From: DAIDKA01 sp036267975
GTDB taxonomy: Bacteria > Pseudomonadota > Gammaproteobacteria > Steroidobacterales > Steroidobacteraceae
Length of the DNA: 64,000 bases
Assembly: GCA_036267975.1 (NCBI GenBank)
Contig: DATAVA010000028.1
Coordinates: 62,001 to 126,000 of the forward strand
Direction: 5' to 3'
Made by a program: the position numbers and the translations under genes. Below, in pieces: positions 1 through 8,707 of this stretch (the stretch's first letter is position 1; each line of letters begins with the position of its first letter). A model generated the notes under the pieces. It searched no databases. It worked only from the letters and a program-made list of their open reading frames with translations, and was not told where the DNA came from.

Positions 1-1244
1 CGGACGGTGACGGATTGGATCTGGTCGCGTGGATCCAGGCCAACTGTGCCGCGACGCCGGTCGCCGTCATCACCGCACATGGCAACGTCGAATCGGCGGT
101 GCGCGCCCTGAAAGTCGGCGCCTTTGATTTCGTTTCAAAGCCCCTGGACCTGGGTGTCCTGCGCAAGCTGGTGGGTACCGCCATCCGTCTGGGCGCGCTG
201 GCCGATGGCACTCAGACGCATCGTGGTCCGGTGCTGCTCGGCAGCTCCCCCGGCATGCAGCAGGTGCGCGAGATGATTGGCCGCGTGGCGCGCAGCCAGG
301 CTCCGGTCTACATCTACGGTGAATCCGGGACCGGCAAGGAGTTGGTGGCGCGGCTCATCCATCAAAGTGGTGCCCGCGCCGATGCGCCGTTCGTACCCGT
401 CAACTGTGGCGCGATCCCGACCGAGCTGATGGAAAGTGAGCTGTTCGGTCACAAACGCGGCAGTTTCACCGGAGCGGTCGCCGACAAGAAGGGGCTGATC
501 CAAAGCGCCGAAGGCGGCACTTTGTTCCTGGACGAGGTTGCCGATCTGCCGCTGCACATGCAGGTCAAACTGCTGCGCGTGCTGCAGGAGAAAACCATCC
601 GCCCGGTGGGCGAGTCGCGCGAGGAGCGGGTCGACGTGCGCATCCTCTCGGCCACCCACCGCAACCTCGCCGATCTGGTCGCGACCGGCCGCTTCCGCGA
701 AGATCTGTTCTACCGCATTAACGTCATTGAGCTGCGCGTACCGCCCCTGCGCGAGCGCAGCGGCGACATCCCTGATCTCGCCAACGCCATCCTGGAGCGC
801 ATGTGCCGGCGCATGAAACGCGAGGTGCCGGCCATCAGCCAGGAGGCGATGCAGGCACTGCAGACTTATGCCTTTCCCGGAAACGTGCGCGAGCTGGAGA
901 ACATCATCGAGCGGGCCCTGACGCTCACCACCTCCGGCCTCATCACGCTCGAACAGATCAAGCTGCGCCCGGCGGCGCTCTTCACGGTACCCGGCAGCGG
1001 CGCGGATTTTGCGGCGACGACCCATCCGGCGCCGGCGGTTGCGGCCTTCGCCGCGCCCGGATCAGGCGTGGGCAATCTCGCCGGCGCACAGCATGCCCTC
1101 GGTGAGCAGCTCGAAGATATCGAGCGCGCCGCGATCATCAAGGCGTTGGAGCAAACCCGCTACAACAAGACCGCCGCCGCAAAGCTGCTCGGCATGACCT
1201 TTCGCGCGCTGCGGTATCGCATCAAGAAACTGGGAATAGAATGA
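1..1244 (+). CDS. pilR: Type IV pilus response regulator PilR (5' end outside window)
   Basis: NtrC-family activator that, once phosphorylated by PilS, remodels sigma-54 RNA polymerase at the pilA promoter. The frame is open from the first bases (DGDGLDLVAW), so the receiver start and its phospho-acceptor Asp lie outside the window. Visible are the receiver end (ITAHG and SKPL), a AAA+ domain with Walker A GESGTGKE, the sigma-54 contact loop GSFTGA, GTLFLDEV as Walker B and FPGNVRELEN, then a Fis-type helix-turn-helix at the C-terminus (NKTAAAKLLG...ALRYRIKKLG). GSFTGA instead of GAFTGA is, from memory, normal in PilR. The pil assignment rests on pilA-pilB-pilC-pilD 11.6 kb downstream on the same strand and a sigma-54 promoter before pilA. 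Another NtrC-type regulator is possible but less likely. Confidence 0.88.
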   Translation, partial: DGDGLDLVAWIQANCAATPVAVITAHGNVESAVRALKVGAFDFVSKPLDLGVLRKLVGTAIRLGALADGTQTHRGPVLLGSSPGMQQVREMIGRVARSQAPVYIYGESGTGKELVARLIHQSGARADAPFVPVNCGAIPTELMESELFGHKRGSFTGAVADKKGLIQSAEGGTLFLDEVADLPLHMQVKLLRVLQEKTIRPVGESREERVDVRILSATHRNLADLVATGRFREDLFYRINVIELRVPPLRERSGDIPDLANAILERMCRRMKREVPAISQEAMQALQTYAFPGNVRELENIIERALTLTTSGLITLEQIKLRPAALFTVPGSGADFAATTHPAPAVAAFAAPGSGVGNLAGAQHALGEQLEDIERAAIIKALEQTRYNKTAAAKLLGMTFRALRYRIKKLGIE

Positions 1245-1390
1245 GCCCCATCCAATGATGAACAAAGGCCGCGTAGCCGCCGTTTTACTTCGCCATGAAG
1301 ATTGACGAGGCTCCTCCAGATGCCCTTGGGCTCCTGCCTTAGCATTAGTCGCCGCGAGCACCCATCTGTATAGCCGCCCAGGGCGCGACA

Positions 1391-2653
1391 TCAGCCGGGG
1401 GACGAATCAGCAAGAATCAGGTTCAGCAGGAACGAACTGAAGATAACACTGAGTCCCAGCACGAACGCAGTGGCGGCGACGAAGGCCAGATGCACCGTCG
1501 CATCCATGGGCAGCGTGTGTTGCGAGAGCCATCTCGACGCGATCGCTGCGTCGCAGACAAACCCGCCGACGGCCAGGGCTGATCCGATGATCACACTCGT
1601 TTCCAGGGCGTAGCGCTTCCGCATCACATTGACAGTATGGCTGATGATGCCTTCGTAGCGTTGCGCCATGACCGCCTTGGCAACGACGCCGAGATTCAGG
1701 ATATTGAATCCCGCTAGCGTGAGCATGCACCCGAGCGCCAGAAAGTGGATGCCGAAATACTGTCCCGCAAGAACAACGGGACCGCGCAGCAGTATTGCCT
1801 CGAGCATCAAGCCGATGGCCAACAGGATGAAGCCAGGCGTCAAATACAGGTGATCGGGAGCATAGGTCAGGATGAAACGCAGATGGCGCCATCCGTCACG
1901 GAATGAGCGCAGATGAGGGGGACGATTGCGTTTGTCGGGATACAGCACGATTGGCACTTCGGCAATTCGCAACCGCTGATGGGCCGCATTGGCGACCATT
2001 TCCGTGGCGAACTCCATGCCAGAAGTGCGCAGCTGCATGCGGTCGAACGCGTTGCGCGTGAACGCGCGCATGCCGCAATGGAAATCGCCGATCGGCACAC
2101 GGAAGGCAGTGCGCGCAATCAGCGACAGTATGGGGTTTCCGAGATAACGATGCAGCCTGGGCATCGCACCTGTCATGATGCCGCCCTTGAACCGATTGCC
2201 CATCACCAGATCAAACCCTTCCTGCACCTTGCGCACCAACGGGGCGATGGCGGACCAATCGTAGGAATCATCGGCATCCGCCATGACGATGATTTCGCCT
2301 CTCGATTCAAGAATTCCCGTGCGCAGGGCCGCGCCATATCCTTTGGTCTGCTCGTGAACGACACGCGCGCCGAGATTGCGGGCAATATTCGCCGACTGGT
2401 CGGTCGACCCATTGTCGGCAACAATCACTTCGCCGGCCACTCCCAGTTCGGCAAAACTGCGAAACGCCTTTTCTATGCAAAGGCCCAGCGTTTCCTGCTC
2501 GTTAAGGCAGGGCATAACCGCAGAAACGACAATGCCGCCGCAGACGCCCGCGCTGAGGCCGCCGTGCGTGACCGGCGCAGTGTATCGTTCAGAAGTGGGC
2601 TGCTGGGGGGTAAGCACTGGATCAACTATGCCACAGGGTGTCGGAATACTCAC
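1391..2653 (-). CDS. Polyprenyl-phosphate-type family 2 glycosyltransferase with C-terminal membrane helices (GT2a)
   Basis: 420-residue GT-A glycosyltransferase of the dolichol-phosphate-mannose synthase/GtrB kind, expected to load a sugar onto a polyprenyl phosphate at the cytoplasmic face. Visible are the nucleotide-sugar motif VMPCLNEQETLG (about residue 46), VADNGSTDQS, and the metal-binding DADDSYDW. After the catalytic domain come about four hydrophobic helices (starting LYLTPGFILLAIG). Its start ATG overlaps the stop of the next upstream GT2 by 4 bases (ATGA). Together with the GtrA-like gene at 3944-4381 it forms a GtrA/GtrB-like pair, which suggests lipid-linked sugar synthesis and flipping. 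A decayed homologue is at 4441-4871 on the other strand. The sugar cannot be named. Confidence 0.85.
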   Translation of the reverse strand: MSIPTPCGIVDPVLTPQQPTSERYTAPVTHGGLSAGVCGGIVVSAVMPCLNEQETLGLCIEKAFRSFAELGVAGEVIVADNGSTDQSANIARNLGARVVHEQTKGYGAALRTGILESRGEIIVMADADDSYDWSAIAPLVRKVQEGFDLVMGNRFKGGIMTGAMPRLHRYLGNPILSLIARTAFRVPIGDFHCGMRAFTRNAFDRMQLRTSGMEFATEMVANAAHQRLRIAEVPIVLYPDKRNRPPHLRSFRDGWRHLRFILTYAPDHLYLTPGFILLAIGLMLEAILLRGPVVLAGQYFGIHFLALGCMLTLAGFNILNLGVVAKAVMAQRYEGIISHTVNVMRKRYALETSVIIGSALAVGGFVCDAAIASRWLSQHTLPMDATVHLAFVAATAFVLGLSVIFSSFLLNLILADSSPG

Positions 2654-3606
2654 AGTACGCCCGCTAACCGCGCACGTATGCGGGGTACCATGCGGTCGAG
2701 AATCCGCGAATCGCGCAAGTAGCGATGGATGCCGAATGGCCCAAGTCGCAGCACCTGCAACCCGGCACGCAGCAGCTTCCGCCGGTCGCCCGCAGCAGCC
2801 GACGCCAACGCGGAATTGACGACGACCGACACGCGCGCAGCACGCTCGACGTCACGAGAGCCGCGGTCAAGTATGGCCAGATGGCGGGAGAGCACGATAT
2901 TCATCTGGTCCGCAAAATCCGTGGCTTGCCGACTTCCAGTCACGGTGAGAGCACCGCCGTGAATCCGGAAGCCAACAGTAGGCAAATCGTGATAACGGAC
3001 CGGCCCCAACGCAGCAAGTTTGAGCCACACGTCCCAGTCCGCCGTGTACCACAACTCCTCGTCCACGCCACCGCGTCCCAACCATGCATCCTTGCGGAAA
3101 ATCGGTGCCGGGGCAGCGATAAAGTTCTGGACCAGCAATCGCTCGATCACCAGATTTGAGGGGAGCGCGGCCTCCGCAAGCAACGGACAGCGCCATACGC
3201 CCAATTTCCGGCCGTGCTTATCAATAATGAGACTTGATGCAAGATGCAGCGCAGCCTGCGGGTCAGCTTCGATCCAGGCCCGAGCAGCGGAGGCTCGTCC
3301 CGGAAGCCACACGTCATCCACCCCGAGCCAGCAAACGTGATTCGACTCGGCCATTTCCACGCCAAAATTTGTCTTGGCTTGCCAGGACTTCAGATCGACT
3401 CGCTTGAAGACGCGCAGACGCAGGCTACCCATGAAGCGTTCTGCAATATCCAGTGTCGCGGGCGTGGGGCTACCATCGACCAGCAGGACCTCGATACCGT
3501 GGGACGCCGCGCAGACAAGGGACTGGAGCGCAATTTCGATCCAGCGCTCACCGCAGTAGGACGGAATCACAACGCTAAGCCAAGGCGCGGTGGTGTCGCG
3601 ATTCAC
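2650..3606 (-). CDS. Family 2 glycosyltransferase (GT2b)
   Basis: 318-residue soluble GT2. It opens with LSVVIPSYCGERWIE, the usual nucleotide-sugar-binding beta strand, followed by VLLVDGSP and a DxD-like GVDDVW near residue 117. Further on, YTADWDVWLKLAALG fits the acceptor/catalytic region of GT2 enzymes that act on surface glycans. The stop codon overlaps the start of GT2a (ATGA), so the two are very likely co-translated. A C-terminal relic of the same gene family lies at 5740-6002 on the plus strand. The donor and acceptor sugars are unknown. A role in building an O-antigen-like or capsule-like oligosaccharide is inferred only from the neighbourhood. Confidence 0.8.
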   Translation of the reverse strand: MNRDTTAPWLSVVIPSYCGERWIEIALQSLVCAASHGIEVLLVDGSPTPATLDIAERFMGSLRLRVFKRVDLKSWQAKTNFGVEMAESNHVCWLGVDDVWLPGRASAARAWIEADPQAALHLASSLIIDKHGRKLGVWRCPLLAEAALPSNLVIERLLVQNFIAAPAPIFRKDAWLGRGGVDEELWYTADWDVWLKLAALGPVRYHDLPTVGFRIHGGALTVTGSRQATDFADQMNIVLSRHLAILDRGSRDVERAARVSVVVNSALASAAAGDRRKLLRAGLQVLRLGPFGIHRYLRDSRILDRMVPRIRARLAGVL

Positions 3607-3943
3607 GTGCGTCTGTCCTGTATCAATGTAGGTACGATTTTATCAATCGCGATCACGGCTCAACAAAAACGGCGGTTAACCCGGAACCCGATCCTCGCTC
3701 GGATTCGGGGCACTTTCCACGGACCAACTCGCAAGCGCATGCCCGGCCGTGTCTCACTATTCCCGATCGTGTCACACTTCACGCACAATCGGCAGACTCA
3801 AGACCGGAGAGGCGTGCTGCCGGCCGTGCTCAGTACGACGCCTATTTGGCCGACCGCGCCCGCCGGTCAACGCTTGCGAACGAGTGGACGTATTCACGAG
3901 ATCACTGAGGCGGATCCACTCTGACGGCGCCTGCACTGTCCGG
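3607..3943. other. Non-coding gap, 337 bases
   Basis: Lies between the GtrA-like gene and GT2b, both minus strand. Short open frames here match nothing I recognise. I see no hairpin terminator and no convincing promoter. It may hold a promoter for the two GT2 genes or be decayed sequence like the relics nearby. Confidence 0.4.
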
Positions 3944-4381
3944 CTACTGGGATCCGCGCTCAAACCACTTGATGCGAAAACTAACTCGTCGGTGTAGAAG
4001 GAATGTTATCGGCGCCAACAGGATCGAAAGAATCACCACTGCAAGTACGTACTGCAAGTGCAGTACTTCGACACAGAATGTGGTCAGCAATAGACTCATC
4101 ACCAGCTGAAATATCCCGACGCAAACATACCGACCAAGATCCGCCCGCTTCGATTGCCTTCGCAGCTGAAACGTCCAGAACCGGTTCAGACAGAAACTGA
4201 TGAAAGTGACGACGAGAAAGCAGGCGATAATTGAAACCTGATAGGGTAATCCGAGTCGCTGTGTCAGAAGGATGATGATCACGGTGTTCAAGGCAACCGA
4301 GAGCGTGCCGGTTGCGATAAATTTCATTACTTCAACCAGCCGGGATGTGAAAAACTGCCGGTCATAGCATTCATTTGGCAT
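3944..4381 (-). CDS. GtrA-like membrane protein
   Basis: About 145 residues from ATG 4381. A TTG further upstream at 4450 would run into the relic on the other strand and adds nothing conserved. Four hydrophobic helices are visible: FIATGTLSVALNTVIIILL, VSIIACFLVVTFISFCLNR, VGIFQLVMSLLLTTF and VLAVVILSILLAPITFLL. The FxxNRFWTF element after helix 2 and the RRxxFR-type tail (LHRRVSFRI) are typical of the GtrA family. GtrA proteins are thought to help flip polyprenyl-phosphate-linked monosaccharides for glucosylation or cell-wall modification, working with a GtrB-type transferase. GT2a, two genes downstream on the same strand, could be that partner. Transport activity is inferred. Confidence 0.8.
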   Translation of the reverse strand: MPNECYDRQFFTSRLVEVMKFIATGTLSVALNTVIIILLTQRLGLPYQVSIIACFLVVTFISFCLNRFWTFQLRRQSKRADLGRYVCVGIFQLVMSLLLTTFCVEVLHLQYVLAVVILSILLAPITFLLHRRVSFRIKWFERGSQ

Positions 4382-4440
4382 GAATCCGAGCCTACCATAG
4401 GACCCGTGTCGCACCGCGGTGGTCCGAACCTGTGGCGTTT

Positions 4441-4871
4441 CAAAGAACAATCAGCTACGTGCATCGAGAAGGCAATGCGAAGTTTCGGCACACTCAGCCG
4501 TCCACGGCGAATCGGTTGTGGCAGAAAATGGATCTAGACTGGGGACAGATCCGTCGAAATCGCGCTGGGCCTTGGCGCCAGAGTGGTCCACGCGGAAACG
4601 AAGAATATGGCGCGGCGCGGCACCGAGGAATCACCGAATCCGCTGACGAGATTATCGTCATGGCCGACACTGATAATTCTCACGATCGGTCGGGCATAAC
4701 CCCTCTGGCACCCAAGATCCAGGACGGATGTGGCCTCGTGATGAGTATCGGTTCCACGGCGGAATAATTGGCGGCGCCATGCCGAAGCTGCGTCGCTATC
4801 TGGGAATCCCGCTGCTATCCTTGATTGCACGGGTGGCATTCCGGGTTGGTGCCGACTCACCGGCTGAATAA
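4441..4871 (+). pseudogene. Decayed, truncated copy of the GT2a glycosyltransferase
   Basis: Fragments of a GT2a-like protein occur in successive reading frames. CIEKAMRSFG matches CIEKAFRSFA in GT2a; VVAENGS matches VIVADNGS; LGLGARVVHAETK matches RNLGARVVHEQTK; DEIIVMADTDNSHD matches GEIIVMADADDSYD. After a further frame change, YRFHGGIIGGAMPKLRRYLG matches NRFKGGIMTGAMPRLHRYLG, ending at LLSLIARVAFRV. At least three frameshifts and an in-frame TAG interrupt it. The C-terminal half, with the membrane helices, is missing. The remnant stops at TAA 4869-4871, directly before the ATG of the next methyltransferase. It is clearly homologous to 1391-2653 but in the opposite orientation. Confidence 0.85.
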
Positions 4872-5696
4872 ATGAAAGACATCGTAGCAAATCGCCAGCG
4901 GATCCCGTTAGCGAGCAAATTTCGCCTCGCGTGGCTGGTGCTGCGCGAAAACGGTCCGCTTTGGAGTTCACTGCTGCTGTCGTATTACCTGGCGAGCCTC
5001 CTGGCGCACCACGCGTTTTCCAGAATGGCGCGGCTCAGAAGGGCCAGGCATCTCCCGGGGCTCAACAGCGGGGCACTGAACAAGGCAATCTGGGAGGCTT
5101 GGGACTGGGCGGCTGGTGGCGACGAGTGGGGCGAATCCGAGGCGTGGAAGCAATCCCTGATCAGAAACGTCCTGGATCGGGAGATTCCACGCGAATGCTC
5201 AATACTGGAAATCGGGCCCGGCGCCGGTCGTTGGACCAGCGCCCTGCTCGATCACGCCCGCATATATATCGGCGTCGACATCTCCTCATCCTGCGTGACA
5301 CATTGTCGCGAGCGCTTTGCGCGAATCGGTCGAGCAAGTTTCGTCCTGGGTTCCGGGCGCGACCTGACGCAAATTCAGGGCAACTCGATTGATGCGATCT
5401 GGAGCTTCGACGTCTTCGTGCATATCAATAAGGCGGACGTTGCCGCATATGCGGGGGAATTCCTGCGCGTGCTGCGGCCCGGCGGCATCGCTGTGATCCA
5501 TCACGGCACCGTTGGTGGAGCGCAGGGCGGCTGGAGAAGTGATCTGACCGGCGACGATTTTGTGGCAATTCTGACGCAAAACCACTTCCAGATTGTGAAA
5601 GTTCTCGATCGATGGACGGATGGTGAACAGACCTATCCTATGGCCTATGGCGACTCAATCACCGTGTTCGCGGCGCCAATTGACCGTGCTGAGTAA
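4872..5696 (+). CDS. Class I SAM-dependent methyltransferase
   Basis: 274 residues. Motif I is SILEIGPGAGRWTSAL (about residue 111), followed by the acidic end of strand 2 (IGVDIS), the post-I region FVLGSGRDL and motif IV-like IWSFDVFVHI, then LRVLRPGGIAVIHH, the usual motif VI. This is the common Rossmann methyltransferase fold used on small molecules and on sugars. The first about 60 residues carry one hydrophobic stretch (LWSSLLLSYYLASLLAHHAF) that could anchor it at the membrane. The ATG directly follows the stop of the decayed GT2a copy (TAAATG), as if once translationally coupled to it. Methylation of a glycan is inferred from the neighbours only. Confidence 0.8.
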   Translation: MKDIVANRQRIPLASKFRLAWLVLRENGPLWSSLLLSYYLASLLAHHAFSRMARLRRARHLPGLNSGALNKAIWEAWDWAAGGDEWGESEAWKQSLIRNVLDREIPRECSILEIGPGAGRWTSALLDHARIYIGVDISSSCVTHCRERFARIGRASFVLGSGRDLTQIQGNSIDAIWSFDVFVHINKADVAAYAGEFLRVLRPGGIAVIHHGTVGGAQGGWRSDLTGDDFVAILTQNHFQIVKVLDRWTDGEQTYPMAYGDSITVFAAPIDRAE

Positions 5697-5739
5697 TTTG
5701 CCGTGGTGCGCGCCGCCGGCCCGCGACGGGAAGCGGCGA

Positions 5740-6002
5740 CCTGTGTTTACGCAACAGTTGCACGCCGTCTTGGACAGGCATATCGGAACACCGGACAACT
5801 TCTCTAAACAAATTGGGCGTGTTGCTCGCATTTCGATTACGGTAAACTCCGCGCTTGCTTCGACGGCCAGCGCGGACTATTGCGGGTGGCAAGGGAACCT
5901 TTGAGTTTGGGGCCTGTGGATATTCACCGATATTTTCGCAAGTCCCCGATCATCGACCGGGCATTGCCGAAGCTGCACGTAAAAATGACGGGCTGTTTCT
6001 AA
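5740..6002 (+). pseudogene. C-terminal relic of a GT2b-like glycosyltransferase
   Basis: The frame at 5746-5904 reads VLDRHIGTPDNF then RVARISITVNSALASTAS, colinear with VLSRHLAILDRG and RAARVSVVVNSALASAAA near the end of intact GT2b (2650-3606). A one-step frame change then gives LLRVAREPLSLGPVDIHRYF, RKSPIIDRALPKLHVKM and a stop at 6000-6002. These correspond to LLRAGLQVLRLGPFGIHRYL and RDSRILDRMVPRIRARL, the very end of GT2b. Only about the last 85 codons can be recognised; the catalytic domain is gone. One base separates its stop from the ATG of the following methyltransferase. Confidence 0.85.
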
Positions 6003-6003
6003 C

Positions 6004-6639
6004 ATGAGAATAGGTCCTCTGGTTCGAAGAGCATTCGGACGTTATGAAAGGCAAATAAGCAATGCCTATCGTTCCATTTACGTGGACCTGGACTCGTTCG
6101 TTGACCTCATCCGCAAATGGGAACCAAGTGCAGTCAGAATTCTCGAGGTGGGCTGCGGGGAGGGGACTGTCACCGAGAAGCTGAGCATTGCATATCCCCA
6201 CGCCAGGATCACGGCCATCGATATCACGCCGCGAGTGGGCCGCTTATATGCTGGCTCTCTCGATCTGGTTCAATTCATTCAGTGCAATGTTCAAAGCATT
6301 GCCGAGCTGCAAGCGGGCCAGTTCGATCTTGTGGTTCTTAGCGATGTATTGCATCACGTGCCGAAGGAATTCAGGCAAGGATTGTTCGATGCGATCCGCA
6401 TTGCTTTAGCTCCAAGTGGCTCATTCATATTCAAAGACTGGCAGCGCAACTACTTGCCGATACATTGGCTTTGCCATGCATCAGACCGCTGGCTCACCGG
6501 AGATCGGATTAGCTTTTTGACTCGAAAAGAAATGCGCGAACATCTCGCACTCACTTTCGGTGAGGCGGCGCTAATCAAGGAAGACAGGGTGCCGCCATGG
6601 TGGAATAATATCGCGATCCTGATTCGGCCTGCGCACTAG
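6004..6639 (+). CDS. Class I SAM-dependent methyltransferase
   Basis: 211 residues. SAM-binding motif I is VRILEVGCGEGTVTEKL (about residue 43), motif II ends in ITAIDITP, motif IV reads FDLVVLSDVLHHVP, and the ALAPSGSFIFKDW strand follows. The LSDVLHHVP signature is typical of UbiE/Tam-like small-molecule methyltransferases. It shares only the general fold with the methyltransferase at 4872-5696. The ATG sits one base after the stop of the GT2b relic, so the gene probably once followed a working glycosyltransferase in an operon. Substrate unknown; glycan or lipid is plausible from context. Confidence 0.8.
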   Translation: MRIGPLVRRAFGRYERQISNAYRSIYVDLDSFVDLIRKWEPSAVRILEVGCGEGTVTEKLSIAYPHARITAIDITPRVGRLYAGSLDLVQFIQCNVQSIAELQAGQFDLVVLSDVLHHVPKEFRQGLFDAIRIALAPSGSFIFKDWQRNYLPIHWLCHASDRWLTGDRISFLTRKEMREHLALTFGEAALIKEDRVPPWWNNIAILIRPAH

Positions 6640-6997
6640 AGCTTTCCGGCTGTCTTACGACGAGTACCTGGAGGCCGCAATTCCCTTGCAAACGGCCTTA
6701 TGCGACAAACCACTCGCGGCGCGGCTCACCAAGGAAAACCCCGCCATCGCACAGGCTCATTGCCGCCTACGCGTCCGCTCATCCGGGCCCCACCACGCAG
6801 GACGAAACTTGCGTTTCAAACCGCGCCGTCCATCTCCGAGTCGAGCCGTCGAGTCTGGGCCAATACCCCTCCCAGCATATGCCCCGCCCGTCCCGACACG
6901 GACGTGCGGCGCGTCACACCCGCCGGGGACACGGATCGAACATAATGCCAGCTGAAGCAAAAATGCAATATTGTTCGGAATCAGGAGCCTGAGATCC
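6640..6997. other. Non-coding gap, 358 bases
   Basis: Separates the second methyltransferase from the first large membrane protein. Open frames of 80-90 codons are rich in Arg, Pro and Ala and look like chance frames. I recognise no relic, repeat or terminator here. A purine-rich AGGAG at 6983-6987 is the likely ribosome-binding site of the next gene. Confidence 0.4.
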
Positions 6998-8707
6998 GTG
7001 TTGACTGACTCGCCCGTGGTGAGCTCCACCGGCCCGCGCATTCTATTCCTGGTCGGCGCGATCGTGACCGCCGCGATTCTCCTGTGGATGCACCAGATGC
7101 GCCTGAGCGGGGATCTACACGGGCTGACCACCATATTCTTCGTTCTGTTCGCGTTCGGTGATTACGGCGCCACCGTTTGTATGCTCCTGATCCTGGTGCT
7201 GGCGGTCTTTATTCCCGTACAGGCGCCGGCCCGCGCGATCTTCCGCTGGGCCGGTGAAAATCCCGTACTCATCGCGGTGATCAGCCTGATCGTGCTGTGC
7301 GGGGGCGCTCTGGGGGTCTATCACAACCATCCGCTGTCAATGGACGAATACGCCGCATACTTCCAGAGCCGGGTCTTTGCCGCTGGGCACCTCAGCGGCC
7401 AGTTTCCCTTGCCTCAGATGGACTGGCTGATCCCGCCAGGCTTCCAGGATTTCTTCCTCAACGTCTCCCATGCCACGGGCCACGTTGCGTCGTCTTACTG
7501 GCCAGCACATGCCCTGATCATGACGCCGTTCACATTCGTTGGCATTCCCTGGGCGTGCAATCCAGTGGTATCCGCGCTGACACTGCTCGTCATCCATCGC
7601 CTGGCGCTGCGAATATTCCAGGACACTGAAGCTGCCGGACTAGCGCTGTTGCTGACGGCGGCTTCGCCGGTATTTTTCGGCATCGGGATTTCCTACTATT
7701 CGATGCCCTCTCACCTCCTCGCCAACTGCCTCTACGCGCTGCTGCTGATCCGGCCGACGCCCTCCAGGGCTTTCGCGGCGGGAATCGTGGGTTCGATCGC
7801 ACTGACGCTGCACAATCCAGTTCCCCACATGCTGTTCGCTGCACCTTGGCTGGTCTGGATCGCCACACGCCCGGGCGGCATCCGGCTCCTTGTCTCGCTG
7901 TGCGCGGGCTACCTGCCCCTGTGCGGCCTGCTGGGCATCGGCTGGTTCGAGTTCTCCAACCACCTTCGAGCCGAGGGACAGCAGCTTTTGACTGCAAAGG
8001 CCGACGCGGCGGATCGATTCAAAGATTTGTTAGGAGTATTCAGTCTGCCCACCGCCACGGTGCTTCTCTCGCGGCTGATTGCCTTGGCTAAGATCTGGGT
8101 GTGGGCAGTGCCGGGGCTATTGCTCCTTGCTTGCAGCGGTGCAGTCAGGGGGCGCCGGAACATCACCTGCGTGTTATTTGCAGCATCGGCACTGACGACT
8201 CTGATCGGATATCTCTTCTTTCCACAGGATCAAGGCCATGGCTGGGGCTACCGGTATTTCCACTCAGCCTGGATGGCGCTTCCCTTGCTGGCGACAGCAG
8301 CGATCTACAGCCCCGCAGTATTTCGCGATACGCCGGTCGATTCCACCACGACGCACACAGGGATCTTCAAGGATCAGGCCACGAAATCCTACGTCGTCGT
8401 TTGCATCCTGCTGACGCTCGTTTTCGGCGTCGGCTTGCGCGCGTGGCAGATGCAGGCTTTTATGGCTGATGACTTGGCGCAGCTGCCACATTACCGCGGC
8501 AGCGGCCGGCATATTGTCTTCATCGACATCACTTTGTCGTTCTACGGAGGGGATCTGGTGCAGAACGACCCATGGTTGCGAGGCAATGAGATCCGCATGT
8601 TCAGCCATGGGGTCGCCGAGGACAAGAAAATGATGTCCCAGTACTATCCAACGTGGCATCGCGTCTTTGCGGATCATTTCGGCACGGTATGGTCGGAAGC
8701 CAATTGA
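6998..8707 (+). CDS. Multi-pass membrane protein, probable GT-C glycosyltransferase
   Basis: About 569 residues if it starts at GTG 6998, which has AGGAG 10 bases upstream; a TTG at 6971 is the alternative but has no such site. At least 10 hydrophobic segments are visible, beginning ILFLVGAIVTAAILLWM. The first large loop contains PLSMDEYAAYFQSRVF. An acidic pair in this position is the usual catalytic feature of GT-C enzymes (ArnT/PMT-like), which use polyprenyl-phosphate sugars on the periplasmic side. The C-terminus carries a soluble segment after the last helix. The stop overlaps the start of the next membrane protein. The GT-C label is a fold-level guess; no family motif beyond the DE loop was recognised. 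Confidence 0.6.
   Translation: MLTDSPVVSSTGPRILFLVGAIVTAAILLWMHQMRLSGDLHGLTTIFFVLFAFGDYGATVCMLLILVLAVFIPVQAPARAIFRWAGENPVLIAVISLIVLCGGALGVYHNHPLSMDEYAAYFQSRVFAAGHLSGQFPLPQMDWLIPPGFQDFFLNVSHATGHVASSYWPAHALIMTPFTFVGIPWACNPVVSALTLLVIHRLALRIFQDTEAAGLALLLTAASPVFFGIGISYYSMPSHLLANCLYALLLIRPTPSRAFAAGIVGSIALTLHNPVPHMLFAAPWLVWIATRPGGIRLLVSLCAGYLPLCGLLGIGWFEFSNHLRAEGQQLLTAKADAADRFKDLLGVFSLPTATVLLSRLIALAKIWVWAVPGLLLLACSGAVRGRRNITCVLFAASALTTLIGYLFFPQDQGHGWGYRYFHSAWMALPLLATAAIYSPAVFRDTPVDSTTTHTGIFKDQATKSYVVVCILLTLVFGVGLRAWQMQAFMADDLAQLPHYRGSGRHIVFIDITLSFYGGDLVQNDPWLRGNEIRMFSHGVAEDKKMMSQYYPTWHRVFADHFGTVWSEAN

Noticed and set aside
4432..4767. A 111-residue gene on the plus strand
   Set aside because: Only its last 40 residues resemble anything, and they match GT2a in a frame that changes before and after; it is part of the relic, not a gene.
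5620..5904. A 94-residue gene on the plus strand
   Set aside because: The C-terminal part matches a piece of GT2b and the match continues in another frame beyond the stop; it is a relic.
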